Shown in pieces: positions 23,589 through 31,043 of a DNA stretch of 41,483 bases. Source of the DNA: DTU078 sp002397345 (GTDB lineage: Bacteria > Bacillota > Clostridia > Oscillospirales > CAG-272); contig CALLYE010000144.1 in the NCBI GenBank assembly GCA_937875545.1, positions 1 to 41,483 on the forward strand. The letters run 5' to 3'. The first letter of the stretch is position 1. Each line of letters opens with the position of its first letter. Position numbers and translations under genes: made by a program. The notes beneath the pieces were generated by a model. The model worked only from the letters and a program-made list of their open reading frames with translations. It was not told the DNA's origin and searched no databases.

Positions 23589-24405
23589 GTTTATAGGCTG
23601 CGACGCCGAATTTGATAGCGCTGATATAGTATTGTTCGGAGCGCCGTTTGACGGTACAACGTCTTTTCGCCCCGGAACTCGCTTTGGCCCGGCGTCGATA
23701 CGCAATGAATCATTCGGAATTGAAACCTATTCGCCATACCAGGATAAAGACTTATCAGAAATTGCGGTGTGCGATATCGGCGATCCGGAGCTGCCTTTCG
23801 GCAACACCAAAAAAGTGCTTGAAATGATAGAGGACACCGCGTATAAAATTATAAACGCGAATAAAATACCGGTTATGCTTGGCGGCGAGCATTTAATAAC
23901 ACTGGGGGCAATAACTGCCGTGTTAAAAAAATATCCCGATTTACAGATTATTCATTTTGACGCGCACGCGGATTTGCGTGATGAGTATTTGGGAGAAGGC
24001 TTGTCGCACGCGACGGTAATGCGTCGGATCTGGGAAATGGTCGGAGATAATCGCATTTATCAATTTGGCATAAGAAGCGGCGAAAAACATGAATTTGAAT
24101 TTGCGGAAAATCATACTGTTATGCAAAAATTCAATTTTGCCGGCTTTAATGAAACAATAAAAAAACTCGAAAACAAGCCGATTTATTTTTCGCTGGATTT
24201 GGATATCCTCGACCCGTCGGTTTTTCCGGGAACGGGCACCCCAGAAGCGGGCGGAGTATCCTTTTCCGAACTGTTAAACGCCGTTTTGCAAATAGAAAAT
24301 ATAGTTGCTTGCGATATAAATGAGCTGTCGCCTGTATATGACCAAAGCGGCGTTTCAACGGCGGCTGCGTGCAAAATTTTAAGAGAATTATTATTGAAAA
24401 TATAA
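23581..24405 (+). CDS. speB: Agmatinase (ureohydrolase family)
   Basis: Hydrolyses agmatine to putrescine and urea with two manganese ions. 274 aa. Ligand motifs: GGEHLITLGA, FDAHADLRDEY and SLDLDILDPSVFPGTGTPEAGG, complete for the arginase/agmatinase fold. The ATG at 23581 overlaps the end of speE; a GTG three codons upstream is possible but has no spaced ribosome site, whereas AGAG lies 10 bases before the ATG. With SpeA it forms the arginine to putrescine route without ornithine. The next gene starts 13 bases later. Confidence 0.95.
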   Translation: MNKFIGCDAEFDSADIVLFGAPFDGTTSFRPGTRFGPASIRNESFGIETYSPYQDKDLSEIAVCDIGDPELPFGNTKKVLEMIEDTAYKIINANKIPVMLGGEHLITLGAITAVLKKYPDLQIIHFDAHADLRDEYLGEGLSHATVMRRIWEMVGDNRIYQFGIRSGEKHEFEFAENHTVMQKFNFAGFNETIKKLENKPIYFSLDLDILDPSVFPGTGTPEAGGVSFSELLNAVLQIENIVACDINELSPVYDQSGVSTAAACKILRELLLKI

Positions 24406-24418
24406 GGAGATTAAAAAA

Positions 24419-25618
24419 ATGGGGAAAGCGTTAATTATCGGCTGCGGCGGTGTCGCAAGCGTAGCTATTCAAAAATGCTGCCAAAACAGCGAAGTGTTTG
24501 AAGAAATAATGATAGCAAGCCGCACTAAATCAAAATGTGATGTACTTAAAGAAAAACTTTCCGGAGGAAAAACTGTTATCCACACCGCGCAGGTAAACGC
24601 GGATAATGTGGATGAATTAATCAAGCTTATAAGCGCTTTCAAGCCGGATGTGGTGTTAAATCTTGCGCTGCCGTATCAGGACTTGACGATTATGGACGCA
24701 TGTCTTGCTACAAAGACCCATTATGTGGACACGGCTAATTACGAGCCGCTGGATACCGCAAAATTTGAATATAAATGGCAGTGGGCGTATCGTGAAAAGT
24801 TCAAAGAGGCAGGGATTTGCGCTTTGCTCGGCAGCGGGTTTGACCCCGGCGTTACCGGCGTGTTTTCGGCTTATGCTCAAAAGCATTATTTTGACGAAAT
24901 TCACTGCCTTGATATTTTAGACGCGAATGCGGGCGATCACGGCTATCCCTTTGCGACAAACTTTAACCCTGAAATCAACATTCGCGAGGTTACGGCTAAG
25001 GGAAGCTATTGGGAAAACGGACGATGGATAGAAACCGAGCCGATGGAAATTAAAAGAGTTTATAATTTCCCTATGATAGGCGAAAAGGACATGTATCTGC
25101 TTCATCATGAAGAGCTTGAAAGCCTTGCCCTAAACCTTAAAGGTATTAAGCGCATCCGGTTCTTTATGACGTTCGGGCAAAGCTATTTAACACATCTGAA
25201 ATGTCTAGAAAATGTGGGCATGACATCTATCGAGCCTATTGAATTTGAGGGCAAGCAGATTGTCCCGCTGCAATTTTTAAAAGCGGTTTTGCCTGACCCC
25301 GCAACACTGGGCCCCAGAACCAAGGGCAAAACAAATATCGGCTGCATCTTTAAAGGCATTAAAGACGGCAAGGAAAAAACCTATTATATTTACAATGTAT
25401 GCGACCATGAAGAGTGTTATAAAGAAGTTGAAAGTCAAGCGATTTCTTACACGACAGGCGTTCCCGCAATGATTGGCGCCATGCTGATTATGAACGGGGT
25501 GTGGACAAAGCCGGGCGTGTATAATATCGAGGAATTTGATCCCGATCCGTTCATGAAAGCGCTGAACAAATGGGGACTTCCCTGGGTCGAAGATTTTAAT
25601 CCTGTTTTAGTGGATTGA
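24419..25618 (+). CDS. Carboxynorspermidine/carboxyspermidine dehydrogenase
   Basis: 399-aa NADPH-dependent enzyme of the saccharopine dehydrogenase superfamily. It condenses a diamine with aspartate semialdehyde and reduces the Schiff base to carboxyspermidine (or carboxynorspermidine). The Rossmann start ALIIGCGGVASVAIQ, NLALPYQDLTIMDACL, THYVDTANYEP, and GSGFDPGVTGVFSAYA followed by DANAGDHGYPFATNFNPEINIREV are family hallmarks. Ribosome site AAGGAG 8 bases before the ATG. It is followed two bases after its stop by nspC, its usual partner. It is unusual to find this pair behind speD and speE, because the two routes give the same product from putrescine. Confidence 0.92.
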   Translation: MGKALIIGCGGVASVAIQKCCQNSEVFEEIMIASRTKSKCDVLKEKLSGGKTVIHTAQVNADNVDELIKLISAFKPDVVLNLALPYQDLTIMDACLATKTHYVDTANYEPLDTAKFEYKWQWAYREKFKEAGICALLGSGFDPGVTGVFSAYAQKHYFDEIHCLDILDANAGDHGYPFATNFNPEINIREVTAKGSYWENGRWIETEPMEIKRVYNFPMIGEKDMYLLHHEELESLALNLKGIKRIRFFMTFGQSYLTHLKCLENVGMTSIEPIEFEGKQIVPLQFLKAVLPDPATLGPRTKGKTNIGCIFKGIKDGKEKTYYIYNVCDHEECYKEVESQAISYTTGVPAMIGAMLIMNGVWTKPGVYNIEEFDPDPFMKALNKWGLPWVEDFNPVLVD

Positions 25619-25619
25619 C

Positions 25620-26729
25620 ATGAGAACGCCTTATTATCTTGTTGATGAAAAATTACTGATAAACAATCTTGAAATATTAAAAGAGGTTTCGCAAAGAGCG
25701 GGCTGCAAAATACTTCTTGCCCAAAAAGCTTTTTCGATGTTTGCTTTATATCCGCTTATCGGAAAATATCTTGCGGGAACCGCCGCGAGCGGTTTATATG
25801 AAGCAAAACTCGGGTTTGAGGAAATGGGCGGTGAAACTCACGTTTTTTCTCCCGGATATAACGAAGAGGAATTTGACGAGCTTCTTGAAATTTGCGACCA
25901 TATTGTTTTCAATTCTTTTTCGCAGTGGGAAAAATTCAAAACAAAAGCTTTAAAAACAAATAAAGAATTTGGCATTAGAATAAACCCCGAATATTCAACG
26001 CAAAAGCACGCGATTTATGATCCTTGCGCGAAAGGCTCAAGACTCGGCGTTACCATAGCAAATTTTAAAGAAGAGCTTTTAGATGGCATAAGCGGTTTGC
26101 ACTTTCACACTTTGTGCGAGCAAAACTGCGATGATTTAATTGCCACTTTAAAAGCGGTTGAAGAAAAATTCGGTAAATATTTGCACAGCATGAAATGGAT
26201 AAATTTCGGAGGCGGCCATCATATCACCAAAGAAGATTATGATACCGAACTTTTAATTAAAACCATTATTGATTTTAAAAGCAAATATAATGTTGAAGTA
26301 TATCTTGAACCGGGCGAAGCCGTTGCTTTAAACACCGGATTTTTAGTTTGCAAGGTAATTGATATTGTTGATAACGGCATTAAAATTGCCATTTTAGATA
26401 CCTCCGCGGCTTGTCATATGCCGGATGTATTGGAAATGCCATATCGTCCGAATATTATCGGCGCGGGAATGCCCCACGAAAAGCCATTTACCTACCGGCT
26501 GGGCGGCCCGACCTGCCTTGCGGGAGATATTATCGGGGATTACTCTTTTGACAGCGCTGTTAATATCGGCGATACGCTTACATTTTGCGACATGGCAATT
26601 TATACGATGGTTAAAAACAATACGTTCAACGGCATGAAATTGCCGTCCATTGTGATAAGGGATATTAACGGCGAAGAGAAACTTGTAAAAAAATTCGGGT
26701 ATCTCGATTTTAAAAACAGGCTGTCATAA
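25620..26729 (+). CDS. nspC: Carboxynorspermidine/carboxyspermidine decarboxylase
   Basis: 369-aa PLP enzyme of fold type III, alanine-racemase-like barrel. Lys36 in LLAQKAFSMF would hold PLP; HFHTLCEQNC, FGGGHHITKEDY (glycine-rich phosphate site), YLEPGEAVALNTGF and the active-site GGPTCLAGDIIGDY Cys are as in NspC. It removes the carboxyl group from carboxyspermidine or carboxynorspermidine to give spermidine or norspermidine. ATG lies 2 bases after the dehydrogenase stop, without a clear ribosome site, so it is translationally coupled. Last gene of the operon; the terminator begins 2 bases after its stop. Confidence 0.93.
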   Translation: MRTPYYLVDEKLLINNLEILKEVSQRAGCKILLAQKAFSMFALYPLIGKYLAGTAASGLYEAKLGFEEMGGETHVFSPGYNEEEFDELLEICDHIVFNSFSQWEKFKTKALKTNKEFGIRINPEYSTQKHAIYDPCAKGSRLGVTIANFKEELLDGISGLHFHTLCEQNCDDLIATLKAVEEKFGKYLHSMKWINFGGGHHITKEDYDTELLIKTIIDFKSKYNVEVYLEPGEAVALNTGFLVCKVIDIVDNGIKIAILDTSAACHMPDVLEMPYRPNIIGAGMPHEKPFTYRLGGPTCLAGDIIGDYSFDSAVNIGDTLTFCDMAIYTMVKNNTFNGMKLPSIVIRDINGEEKLVKKFGYLDFKNRLS

Positions 26730-26730
26730 A

Positions 26731-26770
26731 AAAAGGCGGAGCGGTCAGCAAAATGACCGCTCCGCCTTTT
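26731..26770 (+). terminator. Strong intrinsic terminator of the polyamine operon
   Basis: A perfect 17-bp stem (26731-26747 with 26754-26770), AAAAGGCGGAGCGGTCA on the left arm, with loop GCAAAA and TTTT at the right end. The A and T ends make it usable from both directions, so it may also stop the minus-strand DUF438 transcript. Confidence 0.92.
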
Positions 26771-26847
26771 CTTCGCGGCGGTAAACCTTGGAATTACTCC
26801 GTTAATACTTAAATTCGATTATAAACTCGGTAATTAGCTATCGAATT

Positions 26848-28074
26848 TTAGTATAACAGCCTTTTCTCCCCTGTGATTTCCTGTACAGGTTTAATGTCCT
26901 GTGTCACCTCTATGGTACCCAGATATTCACCGTTTTTGTTCCTTACAGCAAAATATCTGATATACACATACTTCTCTCCCATCCTTATCCAGAAATCCTC
27001 ATGATCTTTCTTTCCGGACTTGAAATCATCTACGATCTGCTCTACAATATGAACGCTTGCGGGCGGATGACAGTTTTGCACCTGTCTTCCGATTATGGTT
27101 TTCGGTCTGGCGAATATCCTTTCTTTTCCTTGCGTGAAGTATTTAACGGTGTCGTCTTTGTCCACAAAGGTAATATCAACAGGAAGCGTGTTCAGCACAG
27201 CGTTGATTTCCTCCGGTGTCATAACCCCCGCATCAAAAATAACATCGGTATCGTCAAAAGTCTGCCGGTTCTGTCCGACTGCTTTTTGCTCAAGGTCTAT
27301 TTCTACCGGATTCCATTTTACTTTGGGATCGATAAGCGTATATCCGATTTCATCGCTTTCCTGCGAGATATAAATCCATTCGTCTTCAGAGAGGGTTTCA
27401 AGCACCATAGGAAACAGGATATTTTCTTCCTTGTAGATCATTTCCACAATCCTGTTGATTGTTCCGGTTACTTTTTCCGCCGCTTCGGCGCTGTTTACCG
27501 TATCGTCGGATAACAACTTTTTTGCGTCCTTGACAGCGGCTCTTATTTCATCATCTACCCCCCACATTACTTTTGGCGGCGCTGTAACGCCGTATTTTTC
27601 TATCAGGGGAAACAATAGATTTTCTTTTTTTGAATAGTGTTTATCAATCTCTGATAACAAACCGATATCATCAAGCAGTATTTTTCTGTCTTCTCCTTTA
27701 CCGGATATCTTTAAATTAATAATATGCGGCTTGATCCTGTCGCCTATCAGCTTTTCCAGCGCGCGATTTTCAAGCTTGAATGTATGGATCGGGTGTCCCG
27801 GCGTTTCCTCCGGTTTTTGGGGGCGGTGAATTTCTTCAATCGAGCCTTTGAAAACGGCGGCGTGAACATCACACAGATTTTGAATTTGCTCCACAGGCAT
27901 CCCTTCCATAATAAGCGCCTGCTCCATTTCGGATATTTCTTTTACCGATACCCCCTGGATCAGCTTTTCGAATCTGGGTTTTACCTCGTCAACGCTTTTT
28001 CCGTTATGAAGCTCCGTAATAAGTTCTTTTAAGATTTTTTGTCGGTATTCGCGGTTGTTAATTATATTACTCAT
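26848..28074 (-). CDS. DUF438 - hemerythrin - PAS domain protein
   Basis: 408-aa cytoplasmic protein in three parts: DUF438 (about 8-85, IINNREYRQKILKELITELHNG, EISEMEQALIMEGMP), a hemerythrin-like helical domain (about 90-260, HPIHTFKLENRAL, KHYSKKENLLFPLIEKYG, MIYKEENILFPMVLETL), and a PAS domain (about 295-405, PVDITFVDKDDTVKYF, NCHPPASVHIVEQIVDDF). The His/Glu repeats could bind a di-iron centre for O2 or NO sensing, and the NCHPP loop is typical of this PAS type, which can hold heme. No output domain is attached, so it may signal through a partner. The start at 28074 has AGGAG 8 bases upstream. It is convergent with the polyamine operon. A weak hairpin, AAATTCGAT/ATCGAATTT, overlaps its end at 26811-26848. 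Confidence 0.9.
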   Translation of the reverse strand: MSNIINNREYRQKILKELITELHNGKSVDEVKPRFEKLIQGVSVKEISEMEQALIMEGMPVEQIQNLCDVHAAVFKGSIEEIHRPQKPEETPGHPIHTFKLENRALEKLIGDRIKPHIINLKISGKGEDRKILLDDIGLLSEIDKHYSKKENLLFPLIEKYGVTAPPKVMWGVDDEIRAAVKDAKKLLSDDTVNSAEAAEKVTGTINRIVEMIYKEENILFPMVLETLSEDEWIYISQESDEIGYTLIDPKVKWNPVEIDLEQKAVGQNRQTFDDTDVIFDAGVMTPEEINAVLNTLPVDITFVDKDDTVKYFTQGKERIFARPKTIIGRQVQNCHPPASVHIVEQIVDDFKSGKKDHEDFWIRMGEKYVYIRYFAVRNKNGEYLGTIEVTQDIKPVQEITGEKRLLY

Positions 28075-28192
28075 CGATTTTACTCCTGTTTTTTGCAATT
28101 TTTTTGCTCATAGATTATTCGTAGATTTAATTAAATTATTGCCACAAGTCTTTGAGAATATTATTGCTGCGAGAAGATATGATCGACGCGTT

Positions 28193-28243
28193 AAAATAAA
28201 AATAAAGGGCTTGCCGCCTGTTGTTAACAGACTGTAAGTCCTT
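28193..28243 (-). terminator. Intrinsic terminator downstream of the candidate structured RNA
   Basis: Minus strand AAGGaCTT (28243-28236) pairs with AAGcCCTT (28212-28205), one A-C mismatch, around an inner CTGTT-AAC-AACAG hairpin, and is followed by TTTATTTTTATTTT. No gene on this strand ends nearby except the RNA proposed at 28307-28515 or read-through from the DUF1292 gene. Confidence 0.6.
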
Positions 28244-28306
28244 CATTCCGCTTGATTTAGTTTTTGTTGTTACAATTTAAAAAATTATTCCCCGCCGAGC
28301 CGTGCT

Positions 28307-28515
28307 CGCGACCCCGGAGGGACGCGACCGGAAATTGAAGAACCCTGCTCTCGCAAGGGAGGTGCCCTCTCCGCGCCTTCGTGCTCCCAGCATCTCCACC
28401 GCCGTGACATAAGCAGGACGATGGAGGAGGTCTGCATACCCGGCGCAGGAAGTCGGGCTCCAATTATCATTTGTGGGTTTAAATGACCGGCTGTCACGCA
28501 CCCAGCAGGTTGCAA
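28307..28515 (-). ncRNA. Candidate rod-shaped structured RNA, 6S-like topology
   Basis: This gene-free stretch folds into nested helices, all in one order on the minus strand: 28507-28510 with 28311-28315; 28497-28503 with 28319-28326 (GGG-t-GCG/CGC-gt-CCC); 28487-28491 with 28327-28331 (GCCGG/CCGGT); 28461-28465 with 28333-28337 (AATTG/CAATT); 28442-28452 with 28366-28377 (CTTCCTGCGCC, one bulge); 28417-28426 with 28394-28403 (CTCCATCGTC/GGCGGTGGAG, 10 bp). Two side hairpins sit in the middle: 28467-28486 and 28343-28359, the latter with a GAGA tetraloop on the minus strand. A closing stem, an asymmetric centre with small hairpins and a terminal stem of about 200 nt total are the outline of 6S RNA. 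I cannot confirm by sequence, and no promoter is clear. The strand is chosen from the GNRA loop and the terminator at 28193-28243. The gene-free interval 28099-28580 is otherwise AT-rich spacer. Confidence 0.5.
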
Positions 28516-28580
28516 CACACCCCGCGCCAAAAAACAGCGCGAAACGTATGTGTGCTTTTTGCGTTAATTTATAAGATCAG

Positions 28581-28895
28581 TTATTCGTCGTCGCTCTCTT
28601 CGTCGGCGTCATAATCGACCTCGCCGAACAGTTCGTCGTCAAAGATATCGGCGATACGGTCGAACTCGTCGTCGTCGTCGATAGTGACAAGCACTTCTTC
28701 ACCGCTGTCATCAAGCTCGACTTTCAGGATGACATATTCACCTTCCTCTTGATCAGCCCCTTTTTCATCGATGGGGACAAGCGCCATGTAGGTTACGCCG
28801 TCAAGTTCGCGGCTGCCAATCAACTCGAACTGATTTTCATTGCCTTCTTCGTCGGTGAGCGTAAATATTTCGTCGTCAAAAAGTTCTTCTGCCAT
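28581..28895 (-). CDS. DUF1292 domain protein
   Basis: 104-aa, very acidic protein of unknown function. EIFTLTDEEGNENQFELIGSRELDGVTYMALVPID is the DUF1292 core (E-x-D-G-N-x3-FE and Y-x-aLvp), followed by an Asp/Glu-rich tail ending YDADEESDDE. Firmicutes carry it widely, often next to ireB and ruvX; here ireB is 24 kb away. The start at 28895 is set by GGAGG 9 bases upstream, and the promoter at 29000-29028 supplies a leader of about 98 nt. No role can be read from the sequence. Confidence 0.85.
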   Translation of the reverse strand: MAEELFDDEIFTLTDEEGNENQFELIGSRELDGVTYMALVPIDEKGADQEEGEYVILKVELDDSGEEVLVTIDDDDEFDRIADIFDDELFGEVDYDADEESDDE

Positions 28896-28999
28896 ATGGA
28901 AAAACCTCCATTGTGTTAGGGGGCTTACGTCAGATGGTGCAAGCCCGTATTTGTGTAGAAGCGCATGTGTTTTTTTATTTGTATATGCAGCCTGTTTAT

Positions 29000-29028
29000 A
29001 TTTTATACTACACACGGCTTTTTGTCAA
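29000..29028 (-). promoter_or_regulatory. Sigma-A promoter of the DUF1292 gene
   Basis: Minus strand TTGACA, 17-base spacer, TAAAAT. It lies 25 bases after the ferredoxin gene ends. Confidence 0.72.
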
Positions 29029-29052
29029 TCTTTTTTTATCAAGTTCCACTAT

Positions 29053-29247
29053 TTAACGTTTAACGATCGCGTCCACCGGACAGGCGCGAAAACAGATCCC
29101 GCAGCCGATGCATTTCTCGCTGCTGATCGAAAATTTACCTTCGTCACTGATAATTACGGCGGAGTGCGGGCATTCAACGTCACAGGTCCCGCAGGAGATG
29201 CATTTTTCGCGGTCGATATTATATATATTATTTTTATTTTCAGCCAT
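29053..29247 (-). CDS. 2[4Fe-4S] ferredoxin
   Basis: 64-aa bacterial-type ferredoxin with CISCGTCDVECP and CIGCGICFRACP, each CxxCxxCxxxCP, so two [4Fe-4S] clusters for low-potential electron transfer. Its ATG lies inside the last codons of the radical SAM gene (8-base overlap), with AAGG in front. Such tight coupling suggests that it delivers the electron that cleaves SAM in that enzyme, or reduces its cobalamin. Confidence 0.93.
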   Translation of the reverse strand: MAENKNNIYNIDREKCISCGTCDVECPHSAVIISDEGKFSISSEKCIGCGICFRACPVDAIVKR

Positions 29248-30784
29248 TTTTTTCAGCCTTCTTATGGTGTTTCAGTTTCCGCAGCATCACATATAATTTA
29301 GGCATGCGGTTGACGAGCAGATCCTTCAGCCAATTCCGTACCGCCGCGAAACCGTCGTGCAGACGCACCCAAAACATATATGGCACATGTTTGCCCGTAA
29401 CGCATTTGTCAAGGAATCTCTCATACGGCTTGCCCAAAGACGGCGGCATTGCGAAGGCGCGTTTATAGCGCTTCACGAAATACATAAAATACGCCTCGAT
29501 GAACAACACCTGCTCCTCCGGGAATTGCGGCTGGATAAGCGGAACGCGCCGTTTTGTAAAGTCGCCGTCGGGGATGAAACCCGCTTGTTTTGAGATTTCA
29601 TACAGCGGCGTGCCCTCATACGGATAGAAGATGTTGGGTATCACGCGGTCGCTTTTAATGCGCGCGTTGAGCTTTATGGTTTTCAGCGCTTTATGAATGT
29701 CCTCATACGGCAGCCCGATGATGTTGTATGTGAGCTGCGCGATGCCGTGTTTGTGGAACCAGCCCGAGCAGCGGATGATCATCTCGTCGGTCTGATAGCG
29801 GCGCAGATATTTGAACCGCATCTCGGGATCGCCGCTTTCAAGCCCCATATCGACAGTGTAGAAACCCGCTTCTTTCATACGCCGCACGGTATCTTCTGTC
29901 AGGATGTCAAAACGGATATTTCCAGTGCAAGGCAGTCCGATCTCGCGCTTATACAGCTCGATGAACGTGTCGAACCAATCGGGGAACATATTGAAGATGG
30001 CGTCGCGGAAGTTCAGCGTGTGGATAAAGGGGAATTTCGCAAGCAGCGTTTTAAGGTACAGAATGGCGTTCTCGGGCGAGCGGAAGCGCGCGTAAATTTT
30101 TTTATTGGGATAAACTTTGCGAAAGTTGCCGTTGCCGCAATAGGTGCAGTTGTAAAAGCAGCCGCGGCTGACTATTACGATCGCGGTGCCGACCTTCGAC
30201 GATTCCAGGTTCGCGAAGTCGAATAAATCAAAGTCGGGGATGGGCAGACGGTCGAGATCGGCGAACAGCGGCCGGATGGGATTATGCTTGAATGAACCGT
30301 CGGGCATTTTAAAATAAAGGCTTTCGATGCCTGTATAGTCCCTGCCGTCGCGCATCGCGTCGCACAGCTCCAGCTCGGCATATTCGCCGTCGCCCACACA
30401 GACGCAGTCCACTCCCTCTACAGCCAGCACCTCGTCGGGCACGAGCGTGACATGATAACTGCCGCAGATGATAAACACGTCGGGGCAGGCTTCCTTCGTC
30501 CACTTTATATATTGTCCGCAGTCGGGGAACGCCGTAGTGCGGATTGAAAAACCGATGATGTCAAATTCGCCCAGCTCGGTCAGCCGGCGCTTGAAGTCGC
30601 TTTCGGTATACATGTTAAGCATATGAAACAGCTTCACATCATGTTCGCCCTGCTTGAGAACCGCGGAGATCGAGGCAAGCCCCTCGCTGTAGTTGCCGCC
30701 GCTGGTTTTGGTTTTAGTGTCGCGGTCGGTATAATCGGGGTACACCAGCAGCATCCGTACCGGTCGCCCGCCTGTGGTTTTCAT
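29240..30784 (-). CDS. Cobalamin-binding-type radical SAM protein
   Basis: 514-aa protein. The N-terminal 140 residues resemble a B12-binding Rossmann domain (MLLVYPDYTD, EFDIIGFSIRTTAFPD, VFIICGSYHVTLVPDE, CVCVGDGEYAELEL). The radical SAM domain starts about 200 with C209-F-Y-N-C213-T-Y-C216 (CxxxCxxC) in SRGCFYNCTYCGNG, then GLESGDPEMR and TYNIIGLPYED for SAM and substrate. The C-terminal part, to 514, is basic and helical. This class (BchE/OxsB-like class B) carries out methylations, ring closures and other hard chemistry. The H of DxHxxG is not seen, so cobalamin may bind base-off without lower His, or not at all. A promoter is at 30863-30891; AAGGA is 12 bases before the ATG. No peptide substrate gene or other modifying enzyme is adjacent. 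Confidence 0.9.
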   Translation of the reverse strand: MKTTGGRPVRMLLVYPDYTDRDTKTKTSGGNYSEGLASISAVLKQGEHDVKLFHMLNMYTESDFKRRLTELGEFDIIGFSIRTTAFPDCGQYIKWTKEACPDVFIICGSYHVTLVPDEVLAVEGVDCVCVGDGEYAELELCDAMRDGRDYTGIESLYFKMPDGSFKHNPIRPLFADLDRLPIPDFDLFDFANLESSKVGTAIVIVSRGCFYNCTYCGNGNFRKVYPNKKIYARFRSPENAILYLKTLLAKFPFIHTLNFRDAIFNMFPDWFDTFIELYKREIGLPCTGNIRFDILTEDTVRRMKEAGFYTVDMGLESGDPEMRFKYLRRYQTDEMIIRCSGWFHKHGIAQLTYNIIGLPYEDIHKALKTIKLNARIKSDRVIPNIFYPYEGTPLYEISKQAGFIPDGDFTKRRVPLIQPQFPEEQVLFIEAYFMYFVKRYKRAFAMPPSLGKPYERFLDKCVTGKHVPYMFWVRLHDGFAAVRNWLKDLLVNRMPKLYVMLRKLKHHKKAEKNG

Positions 30785-30862
30785 TATTTTTTATAATCCT
30801 TGTGCTTTTATTAATAACGGACGGCGGCGGCAAGCCTCCGCCCTGCAATTTTTTATACGATT

Positions 30863-30891
30863 ATGATAACATTTCGCACCCCGCAAGTCAA
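30863..30891 (-). promoter_or_regulatory. Sigma-A promoter of the radical SAM - ferredoxin pair
   Basis: Minus strand TTGACT, 17-base spacer, TATCAT, 79 bases before the radical SAM start codon. Confidence 0.68.
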
Positions 30892-31043
30892 TAAGCCATA
30901 TGTTAAATTAATAATTATATTTACCCGGCAAATTTACAATTGCCGTATTGTAATTTGATGTAATTATAGGTTAAAATAAATATATATTGTGTGGCGGCGT
31001 CCCGCCGCCCCGCCAAAAACCTCACGAAAGGCACACACCGCCC

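Noticed and set aside
28257..28530. Three overlapping short minus-strand frames (68-81 codons) as possible small proteins
   Set aside because: They overlap in all three frames, have Arg/Ser-rich composition, no ribosome sites, and coincide with the interval that folds as a nested RNA.
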